Below are positions 14,832-23,400 of a stretch of DNA of 36,669 nt, piece by piece. Source of the stretch: an uncultured Mediterraneibacter sp. GTDB lineage: Bacteria > Bacillota > Clostridia > Lachnospirales > Lachnospiraceae. The notes below the pieces were generated by a model. That model had not been told where the DNA came from, did no database searches, and saw only the letters and a list, made by a program, of their open reading frames with translations. Made by a program: the position numbers and the translations under genes. The stretch is taken from positions 1 to 36,669 of the forward strand of contig CALWTQ010000038.1 of assembly GCA_944384505.1 (NCBI GenBank), read 5' to 3'. Each line of letters begins with the position of its first letter. Position 1 is the first letter of the stretch.

Positions 14832-16034
14832 ATGGAACGAAAGAGCCATATATTGGTGGTCAGTCAGTATTTTTATCCGGAAAATTTCAGGATCAATGAT
14901 ATTTGCAAAGAATGGGTAAAAAGAGGCCACAAGGTGACAGTCGTTACAGGAATACCTAACTATCCGGAAGGAAAATTCTACAGCGGATACGGATATTTTA
15001 AGAGACGCACAGAAAAGTGGGAAGGCATGACGATTATACGCATACCGCTGATTCCAAGAGGGAAAAGCGCGATAGGTATGGCGGCAAATTATATATCATT
15101 TGCTGCGTCAGCATTTCTGTGGACGAGGTTTACAAAGCTAAAAGCTGATTATGTATTTACTTTTGAAGTATCTCCTATGACACAAGCACTTCTCGGCGTA
15201 TGGTACAAAAAAAGATTCCAGGTTCCAAATTATCTGTATGTGCAGGACTTATGGCCGGAAAACGTTGAGACAGTGACAGGAATACATAGTCCATTGATTA
15301 TAAAACCGATTCGTAAGATGGTGAACTACATCTATAAAAACTGTGATCAGATCTTTGCAACATCGCCATCATTTGTTGAAGAGATACAAAAATGGGTGGA
15401 TAACAAAGAGAAAGTTCATTACTGGCCGCAGTACGCGGAAGACTTCTATAAGCCAGTAAAGAGAAGGGAAAGAAAAGAAGGAGATAAGTTCCGAATCGCT
15501 TTCACCGGAAATATCGGGTACGCCCAGGGATTGGAGATTTTACCGAAAACTGCGGAACTGTTAAAGCAGGACAAGCAGGACGTAGAGTTTGTAATTGTGG
15601 GAGATGGACGGTACAGAGAAGAATTTGAAAAAGAGATCAAAGAACGTCGGGTAGACGATATGTTTGTAATGATGGGGAGAAAGCCGGCGGAGAAAATACC
15701 GGAAATACTGGGAACATGTGACGCAGCGTTTTTATCATTTAAAGCAGATCCACTGTTCTATAAGACCATACCCGCAAAACTGCAGTCATATATGGCATGT
15801 GGAATGCCGATTATAGCGGCGGCAGAGGGGGAGACGAGAAGGATAATAGAAGAGGCAGGGTGTGGGGTGTGCTGTGAGATTGGGGATGTGAAAAAACTAT
15901 TAAATATAATACAGAATTTGGTGGAGAGGAATGGAGCGGTGTTAGGAAGATTATCAGAAAAAGCTTTGATTTATTCAAATTCTTTCTTTGGAAAAAGGAG
16001 ACTAGTCAATGAAGTTCAAAAATATTTTCGATAA
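14832..16034 (+). CDS. wbuB: GT4 glycosyltransferase, WbuB-like (candidate L-FucNAc transferase)
   Basis: This 400-residue GT-B enzyme has an N-terminal half typical of WbuB: ILVVSQYFYPENFRINDICK, GIPNYPEGKFYSGYG, YVQDLWPENVETVTG. Its C-terminal donor-binding half has FTGNIGYAQGLE and the nucleotide-sugar site KLQSYMACGMPIIAAAEGET. WbuB-type enzymes are assigned to L-FucNAc transfer, which agrees with capE-capF-capG at 29530-33067 making UDP-L-FucNAc. GC falls sharply within its last 250 bases, marking the left edge of the AT-rich cassette. It probably acts on the cytoplasmic membrane face after the priming transferase. Confidence 0.88.
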   Translation: MERKSHILVVSQYFYPENFRINDICKEWVKRGHKVTVVTGIPNYPEGKFYSGYGYFKRRTEKWEGMTIIRIPLIPRGKSAIGMAANYISFAASAFLWTRFTKLKADYVFTFEVSPMTQALLGVWYKKRFQVPNYLYVQDLWPENVETVTGIHSPLIIKPIRKMVNYIYKNCDQIFATSPSFVEEIQKWVDNKEKVHYWPQYAEDFYKPVKRRERKEGDKFRIAFTGNIGYAQGLEILPKTAELLKQDKQDVEFVIVGDGRYREEFEKEIKERRVDDMFVMMGRKPAEKIPEILGTCDAAFLSFKADPLFYKTIPAKLQSYMACGMPIIAAAEGETRRIIEEAGCGVCCEIGDVKKLLNIIQNLVERNGAVLGRLSEKALIYSNSFFGKRRLVNEVQKYFR

Positions 16035-16076
16035 GAAGTAATCAGCAAAACTAGTTATTTTAAATTTATAAGTAAG

Positions 16077-16919
16077 ATGGTGGAAATAAAAGTGATTAAG
16101 TTATTAAATACAGTGATTTGTTACGATAATCCAAAAGAGGTTATTAATTATGTAAATATCTTATCTACGCTAAAATGTGCAAATGAGATAGCTGTTTGTA
16201 TTATAATAAACAAACTTGACAATGAAAACGAAAGTAAGTTTAAACAGCAACTCAATCAGATTTCTATAAAAACATTTGTATGTAAACCAAATAAAAATTT
16301 AGGGTATTTAAACGGTATGTTATATGGATATAAAAAATTTATTGCTCAATTTGAGATAAGTGATTTGAAATATATTATAATGAGCAATACAGATATAGGA
16401 TTTCCTGATAAAAGTTTTATATCCAAAGTTTTATCAAAAAAATATGAAAACAATATATGGTTAATTGGACCAGCAGTATATGTACCACAAAAAAACACAT
16501 ATGATAATCCTAGTTGTATTAAGAGAAGAACAAAGAAAACTGTAAAAAGAATTATTGCAATATTTAAAACGCCAATTATTAAAGAATTGTATATATGGGC
16601 TTCAGATGTTAAATCACGTATTCGAAAAAGAAAGCGCGGTAATAGTCAGTATGTATATGCGGTACATGGATGCTTTTTTTTGGTTAGTAAAGATCTTGCT
16701 AATGCAATGCTAGAAAAACCATTTAGAGCATTGCTATATAGTGAAGAGGCTTATGTTTCTGAAATGACATATCATGCAGGAAAAAAAGCATATTATGATG
16801 CAGACTTATTAGTTGAACATAATGAACATTCAGTTACCGGGAAATTAAATTATTCAAGACTAGCTTTTTATATTGCAGAGTCGATGAAAATAATATTGCA
16901 AGATTTTTATCAGGAATAG
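16077..16919 (+). CDS. GT2-type glycosyltransferase (rhamnosyltransferase-like)
   Basis: The 280-residue GT-A protein has the features of family 2 enzymes: LNTVICYDNPKEV at the start, NLGYLNGMLYGYKKF (about 80-94, like the GNxGxAxG motif), a DxD-like SNTDIG (about 106-111), and a late acceptor-side HGCFFLVSKD with EEAYVSE. It likely adds one sugar to the lipid-linked repeat unit. The start is uncertain: ATG 16077 has no clear ribosome binding site, while GTG 16092 has GGTGG about 8 bases upstream and gives a product beginning MIKLLNTVICYDNP. It is the first gene of the AT-rich cassette, and its GC is far below that of its upstream neighbours. Confidence 0.8.
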   Translation: MVEIKVIKLLNTVICYDNPKEVINYVNILSTLKCANEIAVCIIINKLDNENESKFKQQLNQISIKTFVCKPNKNLGYLNGMLYGYKKFIAQFEISDLKYIIMSNTDIGFPDKSFISKVLSKKYENNIWLIGPAVYVPQKNTYDNPSCIKRRTKKTVKRIIAIFKTPIIKELYIWASDVKSRIRKRKRGNSQYVYAVHGCFFLVSKDLANAMLEKPFRALLYSEEAYVSEMTYHAGKKAYYDADLLVEHNEHSVTGKLNYSRLAFYIAESMKIILQDFYQE

Positions 16920-16965
16920 ATTTTAATATATTTAAATTTAGAAAAGTGATAGGAAAGTATTTCAG

Positions 16966-18075
16966 ATGATCTCAATTGAGAAAGTTATTTCATTAATACA
17001 AAAAGATGTTAATATAAACTATGTAGCTATTATTACAACTCCATGGCATTTACTAGGTTTAAAAATATTTTTGAAGAATTATAGTCATTCAATGGATAGA
17101 AGCAAAGGACTAATTTTAATATCTAAACATAAAATTTCAGGAATATGTTTAGATATAGAGGAAGTTAAAAACCAATTACAAATCAATAGATATATTTATG
17201 AGTATAGTGGTGAAGAAATACGAATAAATAAAATGATTTCAATTTTTTATTGTTATCATAAAAAAGCAAATAGAGAAATAATACTTGTTAGTCCAGAAAA
17301 ACCTTGGATACGTTTTGGAATATTATTAGAAACAAAGGACATAAATTGTTCTTACTATATATTTGATGAAGGAATTGGAACATATTTGAGAAGTGATAAG
17401 AGGTATTATTCGGGGATTGATAGAGTAAAGACATTCATAAGAAAATGTCTTCTTCAATTTGTTAAAATGAACAGAGATATTAGTAATAACAATTTATTAG
17501 TTAAGAATGGGCATAAGTATGTTCTACAATCTCAAATTGTTCAACAATATAAAGAAATATTATCAATAGATAATGAAGTAGGAAAAAAAGTGTTTAAATA
17601 TAATTTATCTGATAAGTGTGCCCCTTATGTTATTTTGAATACACAAACATATCATGATAATCACGAAATATTAAATGATGCAGATATACCGCTATATAGA
17701 ATAATAATAAAGCTATTTCATGATCAAGGATATTCAGTTTATTTGAAAATACATCCGCGTGAAAAAAGCATACTTAGATATAATTCTTTACATGTAAAAA
17801 TTATTGATAGTAAAATTACTCAGGAGGAATTGATTAATAATACAAATAATAAACCTCACTATGTTATCGGATTTACTACTACTACATTAGTTACACTTTC
17901 ATTATTTTACGATATAAAAACAATCTCTTTAATTAAATTATTGGATTCTAGTTATTTGTCAGGAAACGCAATACAAGATTTTAGAACATTTAATAAGATA
18001 TTTGATGACATTGTACTAATACCAGATACACTCGAAAAAGTTAAAGATATAATAAAAAAGGAAGAGAGATTATGA
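16966..18075 (+). CDS. Sialyltransferase-like enzyme (GT52/polysialyltransferase-type motifs)
   Basis: This 369-residue protein shows the motifs shared by bacterial sialyltransferases: an acidic D/E-D/E-G motif in YIFDEGIGTYL (DEG at about 134-136), the HP motif in YLKIHPREKS (about 263-264), and a late Ser/Thr pair region GFTTTTLVT (about 302-310). In those enzymes these residues serve as base, bind CMP and contact the phosphate. The operon makes a CMP-nonulosonic acid, so this is the best candidate for adding it to the glycan. It overlaps the pyruvyltransferase gene by ATGA. The exact donor (Neu5Ac, Kdn or another) and the linkage cannot be read. The base composition is very AT-rich, like its neighbours. 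Confidence 0.75.
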   Translation: MISIEKVISLIQKDVNINYVAIITTPWHLLGLKIFLKNYSHSMDRSKGLILISKHKISGICLDIEEVKNQLQINRYIYEYSGEEIRINKMISIFYCYHKKANREIILVSPEKPWIRFGILLETKDINCSYYIFDEGIGTYLRSDKRYYSGIDRVKTFIRKCLLQFVKMNRDISNNNLLVKNGHKYVLQSQIVQQYKEILSIDNEVGKKVFKYNLSDKCAPYVILNTQTYHDNHEILNDADIPLYRIIIKLFHDQGYSVYLKIHPREKSILRYNSLHVKIIDSKITQEELINNTNNKPHYVIGFTTTTLVTLSLFYDIKTISLIKLLDSSYLSGNAIQDFRTFNKIFDDIVLIPDTLEKVKDIIKKEERL

Positions 18076-19205
18076 AAAAAATTTTTTCTAGAATAAAGAG
18101 ATTACTTTATTTAATATGTGAAAGTAATTATTTTGCAAAATCCAAAATATCACATGTTACATACTGCTTGGCTAGTAATTCAGGAGACACTGCATTATCT
18201 TGGATAGATCGGCGAATATTTGAAAAATACCAATTGACTAGATCCTGGAATATTGTACCGATTTCAGCTAAAGTAACAGAACTGACTATTTCAAAAATTA
18301 ATAATACGAAAGCATTGGTTATTGGTGGAGGAGGACTCTTTTTGCCGGATACTAACGAAAATTCAATTAGTGGTTGGCAATGGGCAATTAGCAAAAATGA
18401 TTTGAATAGAATCACATGTCCTATAATCGTATTTAGTGTAGGATATAACTATTTCCCAGGACAACAGCCAGATGAACTATTTAAAGAAAATATTAATTAT
18501 TTAGTTAAAAAATCTTCTTTTGTAGGTTTAAGAAATAGAGGCAGTATAAAGGCTGTTAAAAATATTATTGATGAAAAGTATAAAAATAAAATAATATATC
18601 AACCTTGCATTACTACAATTACCAGAAAAATCATAAAACTTCCACCTAAAAAAGAGACTAAAGTAGTTGCATTTAATTTTGCATTTGATCGTGCAGAAAG
18701 ACGATTTGGAAAAAAAATAGAAAAAATTATTAATCAAATTATTGAGGCAATGTATTCAATTAAGGACTTGGGATTTAAAGTGGTGATTGTCGCACATATG
18801 AAAGAAGACTTAAAGATTCTTGAATATACTAATAATGATTTTGAATACATCGATACCTCCAGATATTTACCTAAACAATTATTATTATTTTATAATACAA
18901 TAGATGTAGTGATTGGAATGAGAGGACATGCTCAAATGATCCCATTTGGAGTGAACTGTGGAATAATTTCATTGTGCACTCATGCTAAAATGAAATGGTT
19001 TTTAGAAGACATATCTGCCACGGAATGGGGAATAGATTTACTAGATGAAATAGATATAAAAAAATCTATTCTTGATAAGTTCATAGAATTTTATATAACT
19101 AATAAATTAGAATCTCAGAAAAGGATAATAGAAGAGCAAAATAAATTATATCAAAGAACACTACAGAATATGGAATTAATAAGTTCTTTTATTAAGGGGA
19201 AATAA
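18072..19205 (+). CDS. Polysaccharide pyruvyl transferase family protein
   Basis: The 377-residue protein matches PF04230: ASNSGDTALSWIDRRIF near the start, the glycine-rich VIGGGGLFLPDT (about 83-94), IVFSVGYNYFPG, and the late donor-site pattern VVIGMRGHAQMIPFGVNCGI (about 277-296). Members add pyruvate ketals from phosphoenolpyruvate to sugars in exopolysaccharides and cell-wall polymers; some in capsule loci transfer other groups. The start overlaps the stop of the sialyltransferase-like gene by four bases. A pyruvate ketal would add another negative charge to a nonulosonate-containing chain. Confidence 0.87.
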   Translation: MKKIFSRIKRLLYLICESNYFAKSKISHVTYCLASNSGDTALSWIDRRIFEKYQLTRSWNIVPISAKVTELTISKINNTKALVIGGGGLFLPDTNENSISGWQWAISKNDLNRITCPIIVFSVGYNYFPGQQPDELFKENINYLVKKSSFVGLRNRGSIKAVKNIIDEKYKNKIIYQPCITTITRKIIKLPPKKETKVVAFNFAFDRAERRFGKKIEKIINQIIEAMYSIKDLGFKVVIVAHMKEDLKILEYTNNDFEYIDTSRYLPKQLLLFYNTIDVVIGMRGHAQMIPFGVNCGIISLCTHAKMKWFLEDISATEWGIDLLDEIDIKKSILDKFIEFYITNKLESQKRIIEEQNKLYQRTLQNMELISSFIKGK

Positions 19206-20321
19206 ATGGTATATATAAGTCTATTTTTATTTACATTCATTATTTGTATATGTATAGATAGTTATAATAATCTATATATGATAAAAATAGGTAACTATGA
19301 CTGTAAATGGGTGCCTAAAATATTATTGCTTATTTCTATTTTCCCACTTGTGTTTATTGGAACATTTCGAGCAATAAATATAGGGACGGATAACACATTA
19401 TATTCACTTTGGTTTCAAAATATGGCAAAAATAACCAATATAATTGATGGGATTAATTATGGAACAACTGATATAGGATATAATTTGTTGTCTTTTTTTG
19501 TATCCAGGTTCTCATCAAGTTATACTGTAATGTGCTTTGCAACAAGCATAATTACGATTAGCGTCCTTTTCATATCGTTGTATTTTATCCGGGAAGAGAT
19601 ATCAATTTCATTTTCAACCTTGATATTTATGTTGATGTTTTTCTGCAATTTGTTAAATTTAGTTAGACAAGGGATTGCGTTATCTCTATCATTTACTGCT
19701 ATTATCTTTCTATCAAGAGATAAAATGAAATTATATTTTATTTTTTTGGTTTTGGCTGTTTTGTTTCACAATACTGCAATTTGTTTACTTATTATGTATC
19801 CTATCTATCAATTTATAAGTATAGGTAATGCTAAATTGAAATTTTTAATAATTTTTATAATGTCATATAGCGCGATAATATTAATGGGACGAATTGTTTC
19901 AACTCTTGTATCAGTTGGAATTTTGCGTTCAAGATACCTCAATTATTTGCCTTATATGTCCGGTTTTCCATTCTCATTTAGACAAACTGTGTTTTATTTA
20001 CCTTTAGTTATATTTTCGATATTTAATATAAAAAATATAGAATCGTCCAAGCAAGGAAAACTTTATTTTTCTATGGCAATACTAGGATTTGTCTTTTCGC
20101 AGCTAGAAGATTTGTTTGGACCACTGTCAAGAGTGGGATTATATTTTTCTTATTCCTATCTTCTTCTTATTCCAATGATCTTTAGGAAAGAGAAAAGAAT
20201 CAGTAATAAATTAGTTTATGCAGGGTTAATTCTGATTTATTTATTAGTTTTTTGGATATATTTTACTGTTATGAATGGATATGGATTCTCTCGCCCAGTG
20301 TATCCATATGAATTTGTATAA
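19206..20321 (+). CDS. EpsG-family / Wzy-type polysaccharide polymerase
   Basis: The product is a 371-residue, very hydrophobic protein with about 10 membrane segments, including LLISIFPLVFIGTFRA and FIFLVLAVLFHNTAICLLIM. The hallmark patterns of the EpsG family are present: GTFRAINIGTDNTLYS (about 52-67), NLVRQGIALSLSF (about 150-162) and the histidine in LFHNTA (about 186-191). Such proteins polymerise lipid-linked repeat units on the outer membrane face and pair with the Wzx flippase at 23393. AAGGGGA precedes the start, which follows the previous stop directly. Confidence 0.85.
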   Translation: MVYISLFLFTFIICICIDSYNNLYMIKIGNYDCKWVPKILLLISIFPLVFIGTFRAINIGTDNTLYSLWFQNMAKITNIIDGINYGTTDIGYNLLSFFVSRFSSSYTVMCFATSIITISVLFISLYFIREEISISFSTLIFMLMFFCNLLNLVRQGIALSLSFTAIIFLSRDKMKLYFIFLVLAVLFHNTAICLLIMYPIYQFISIGNAKLKFLIIFIMSYSAIILMGRIVSTLVSVGILRSRYLNYLPYMSGFPFSFRQTVFYLPLVIFSIFNIKNIESSKQGKLYFSMAILGFVFSQLEDLFGPLSRVGLYFSYSYLLLIPMIFRKEKRISNKLVYAGLILIYLLVFWIYFTVMNGYGFSRPVYPYEFV

Positions 20322-20396
20322 GTATTTAAAATAATACTAATCGATAATATCAGAAGTATTACTAAATTTAATTATTCTATAAAAAGAGGTGTGTTT

Positions 20397-21284
20397 ATGT
20401 TAAGTAAAGTATCAGAATTCAGAAAACCATTCATTATTGCTGAAGCAGGATGTAACCACATGGGTGAGATGGAAATAGCACATAATTTGATTAACACAGC
20501 TGCAATTTATTGCAGAGCTGATGCTATAAAATTTCAAAAACGATGTCCCAAAGAATTATTAACACCAGAACAGTATAATGCTCCTCATCCAAATCCATTT
20601 AATTCATATGGAGATACATATGGAGCACATCGTGAATTTTTAGAATTTACAGTTGAGCAACATGCACAGTTGAAAAAGTGGTGTGAAGAAGCTGGCATTA
20701 TTTATTCCACATCTGTGTGGGACATGACCAGTGCAAAGGAAATTGCTTCATTAAATCCTGTATTTATTAAAATACCATCTGCATGTAATACACATTTTTC
20801 AATGCTCGAGTGGCTGTGTGACAATTATGAAGGTGAAATTCAGCTTTCCTTTGGAATGACTAGCCATCAGGAGGAAGAAGAAATTATTCAGCTTTTTGAA
20901 AAACATGGACGAGCAAAGGATTTAGTGCTTTTTAATTGCACATCTGGATACCCTGTGCCGTTTAAGGACGTTTGTCTTTTAGAAATTAATCGTATGAGAG
21001 AACAATATGAGAGTAGAGTCAAAGGGATTGGTTTTTCAGGACATCATTTAGGTATTGCAGTTGACATATCTGCGTATACTTTAGGAGCAAGTATAATTGA
21101 GCGACACTATACGCTAGATCGCACCTGGAAAGGAACAGATCATGCTGCATCTTTAGAGCCGGAAGGAGTTAGAAGGCTTGTTCGTGATTTGAATAATGTA
21201 CATGATGCTCTTACTTTTAAAGATTCTGAAATTCTTCCAATTGAGGAAATACAGAGGAATAAATTGAAATATAGAAAACATTGA
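20397..21284 (+). CDS. NeuB-family nonulosonate synthase without SAF domain
   Basis: The 295-residue protein has the NeuB TIM barrel: FIIAEAGCNHMGEMEIAHNL (about 13-32), the substrate-binding AIKFQKR (about 43-49), a metal-site FIKIPSACNTH, LVLFNCTSGYPVPFKDVCLL and IGFSGHHLGIAVDISA. It condenses phosphoenolpyruvate with an N-acyl-mannosamine-type or mannose-type substrate. Typical NeuB proteins run to about 340-350 residues with a C-terminal SAF (antifreeze-like) domain that contributes an arginine contacting the N-acetyl group; this one stops after the barrel. That, and the neighbouring isomerase-type gene, favour mannose-6-phosphate (Kdn pathway) as substrate, but this is inference. AGAGGTG precedes ATG 20397. 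Confidence 0.85.
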   Translation: MLSKVSEFRKPFIIAEAGCNHMGEMEIAHNLINTAAIYCRADAIKFQKRCPKELLTPEQYNAPHPNPFNSYGDTYGAHREFLEFTVEQHAQLKKWCEEAGIIYSTSVWDMTSAKEIASLNPVFIKIPSACNTHFSMLEWLCDNYEGEIQLSFGMTSHQEEEEIIQLFEKHGRAKDLVLFNCTSGYPVPFKDVCLLEINRMREQYESRVKGIGFSGHHLGIAVDISAYTLGASIIERHYTLDRTWKGTDHAASLEPEGVRRLVRDLNNVHDALTFKDSEILPIEEIQRNKLKYRKH

Positions 21285-21359
21285 GAAACAAAAGTGCGCA
21301 ATTCCGGTTGTTTAGGATAAATAACCGATAGTATATATTTTTTATGGAGTACAAACAAA

Positions 21360-22112
21360 ATGAACTTTGCAAAATTTATAGTAAATGATTCAATATCAAT
21401 TTTAGAATCATTGAGAAAGATTGATATAAATAAAAAAGGTTTTTTGATTGTTGTTGATCAGCATTTACATGTTTTAGGAACGTTGACGGACGGCGACATT
21501 CGGAGGGCCTTTATTTGTGGAAAAGCAGTTGAGGCTAATATTAACAGCGTATATACAAGAACATTTAAAAAATTGACAATACATGATTCTATTGGCACAG
21601 CGACAGATTTGTTTAAAAATGAAGCAATTAATTTTTTGCCGATTCTTGATGATGAAAATAAATTGGTAAATGTTATTACAAAAAAGCAGGTACATGCATT
21701 ACTTCTTCAGGATATTCATGCAGATTTATTATACGATTTTGAGAAATTGGACGAGAATATAGTAGATTATGAAATTTTTCAGAGGCCGTGGGGATTTTAT
21801 AAGACAACCGTTATGAATGACTATTTTCAATCAAAGGTGATTAATGTGAATTCGGGATCGCAATTGAGTCTCCAATCTCATGATTATAGAGAGGAGCATT
21901 GGATTGTCGCTCATGGTTCTGGGATAGTACAACTGGAGCAATCTTTTATAGAAGTACATTGCGGAAGTTCTATATTCATACCTAAAGGATGTAAACATCG
22001 AATTACCAATACTGATGATAAAGAATCCCTGATTATTACTGAGGTTCAAATTGGAAATTATTTTGGTGAGGATGATATTCATAGATATGAAGACATTTAT
22101 GGAAGGGTTTAA
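21360..22112 (+). CDS. CBS-domain pair fused to mannose-6-phosphate isomerase-type cupin
   Basis: This 250-residue fusion has two CBS repeats (about 1-118; motif GTLTDGDIRRAF at 40-51, INFLPILDDENKLVNVITKK), which usually sense adenine nucleotides. A cupin of the MannoseP_isomer family follows (about 141-250), from RPWGFYKTTVM to EDIYGRV. The probable metal ligands are Q172, H174, E179 and H213. That cupin normally forms the isomerase half of ManC/AlgA-type enzymes, interconverting fructose-6-phosphate and mannose-6-phosphate; here no guanylyltransferase half is present. Placed between the NeuB-like and CMP-synthetase genes, it probably supplies the hexose-phosphate for nonulosonate synthesis, perhaps gated by nucleotide level. 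I do not know this domain pairing as a characterised enzyme. Confidence 0.75.
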   Translation: MNFAKFIVNDSISILESLRKIDINKKGFLIVVDQHLHVLGTLTDGDIRRAFICGKAVEANINSVYTRTFKKLTIHDSIGTATDLFKNEAINFLPILDDENKLVNVITKKQVHALLLQDIHADLLYDFEKLDENIVDYEIFQRPWGFYKTTVMNDYFQSKVINVNSGSQLSLQSHDYREEHWIVAHGSGIVQLEQSFIEVHCGSSIFIPKGCKHRITNTDDKESLIITEVQIGNYFGEDDIHRYEDIYGRV

Positions 22113-22215
22113 TAAAACATAATTATACTTATAAAGACCAGAAAGTAACAGGAAGAAATGAGAAGGAAGTTATTGAATTTTTCTGAAAAGATTAATATGA
22201 ATAGGGGAATCCAAG

Positions 22216-23400
22216 ATGAATGTTGCGTTTATACCTGTTAGAGGCGGAAGTAAATCCATTCCTTTAAAAAATATTAAAATTATTAATGGAAAACCATTAG
22301 TATATTGGACGATTAAAGCCGCTTGTGAATGTAAATATATCGATAAAGTATATGTGTCTACTGATCATAATAAAATTCGAGAAATAGTTGAAGCTCTGAA
22401 GCAAGGAAGTGGAATACCGCTATTTTCGAAAGTTGTGGTAATTAGTCGCTCTGCTGAATCTGCATCAGATAATGCATCTACTGAATTTGCAATGTTAGAA
22501 TTTGCAAACCAATATGAATTTGATAACATTGCTTTAATTCAAGCCACATCGCCATTGCTTGTAAGTTCTGATCTTGATCAGGGGTTTAAAGCACTTACAG
22601 AGAATGAAACAGATAGCGTATTATCTGTAGTTGAGCAAAAACGGTTTTATTGGGTTAATGATAAAAAGGGGTTTGCACATCCGATAAATTATGATGTTTT
22701 TAATCGACCAAGGAGACAGGAATTCGAAGGAAACTATGTTGAGAATGGCGCATTTTATATAACATCCAGAATGGGACTTCTTAAATCTAAAAATAGATTG
22801 TCTGGTAACATCAAAGCTATAAAAATGGATTCGGATACTTTTTTTGAAATTGATGAGCCAAGTGATTGGAATATTGTCGAAATATTAATGCAAAGACACA
22901 AAAAATCATTTCAAGGGTATTTACCTAATATAAAAATGTTTCTTACTGATTGTGATGGATGCCTAACTGATGGAGGTATGTACTATTCTGAAATGGGTGA
23001 TGAACTAAAGAAATTTCATACTCGAGATGGAATGGGGTTTTCGATATTACAGAAAAAAAATATTATAACAGGCATTATAACAAGTGAGCATGTAAAGATA
23101 AATGAAAAAAGAGCAGAAAAATTGAAACTAGATATTTTGGAATCAGGTTGTAAAAATAAATTAGCTAAAGTACTTTCTCTCTGCAAGTTGTACCATTTTG
23201 ATGTTTCAAATGTTTGCTATATCGGTGATGATATCAATGATATTGAAGTATTAAAGGCTGTTGGTTTGGGATGTTGTCCAGCGGATGCGATTGAGGAAGT
23301 TAAAGCAGTTTCGAAATATATAGCTAAAGTAAATGGTGGTAATGGCGTTATTAGAGAAGTAGTGGAACTCATTATGAACGGAGAAGAAAAAGATGAGTGA
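22216..23400 (+). CDS. neuA: CMP-nonulosonate synthetase fused to KdsC-type HAD phosphatase
   Basis: The 394-residue protein has two domains. The N-terminal cytidylyltransferase (about 1-228) has AFIPVRGGSKSIPLKNIKII (4-23), LIQATSPLL and FFEIDEPSDW; it activates a nonulosonic acid with CTP. The C-terminal HAD phosphatase (about 238-390) has the DxD motif in FLTDCDGCLTDGG (nucleophile D245) and the metal motif IGDDINDIE (about 336-344), as in KdsC and in the phosphatase halves of some NeuA proteins. Together they would dephosphorylate a nonulosonate-9-phosphate and make its CMP derivative. This suits a pathway that runs through a 9-phosphate, as for Kdn. It overlaps the flippase gene by eight bases. 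Confidence 0.88.
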   Translation: MNVAFIPVRGGSKSIPLKNIKIINGKPLVYWTIKAACECKYIDKVYVSTDHNKIREIVEALKQGSGIPLFSKVVVISRSAESASDNASTEFAMLEFANQYEFDNIALIQATSPLLVSSDLDQGFKALTENETDSVLSVVEQKRFYWVNDKKGFAHPINYDVFNRPRRQEFEGNYVENGAFYITSRMGLLKSKNRLSGNIKAIKMDSDTFFEIDEPSDWNIVEILMQRHKKSFQGYLPNIKMFLTDCDGCLTDGGMYYSEMGDELKKFHTRDGMGFSILQKKNIITGIITSEHVKINEKRAEKLKLDILESGCKNKLAKVLSLCKLYHFDVSNVCYIGDDINDIEVLKAVGLGCCPADAIEEVKAVSKYIAKVNGGNGVIREVVELIMNGEEKDE

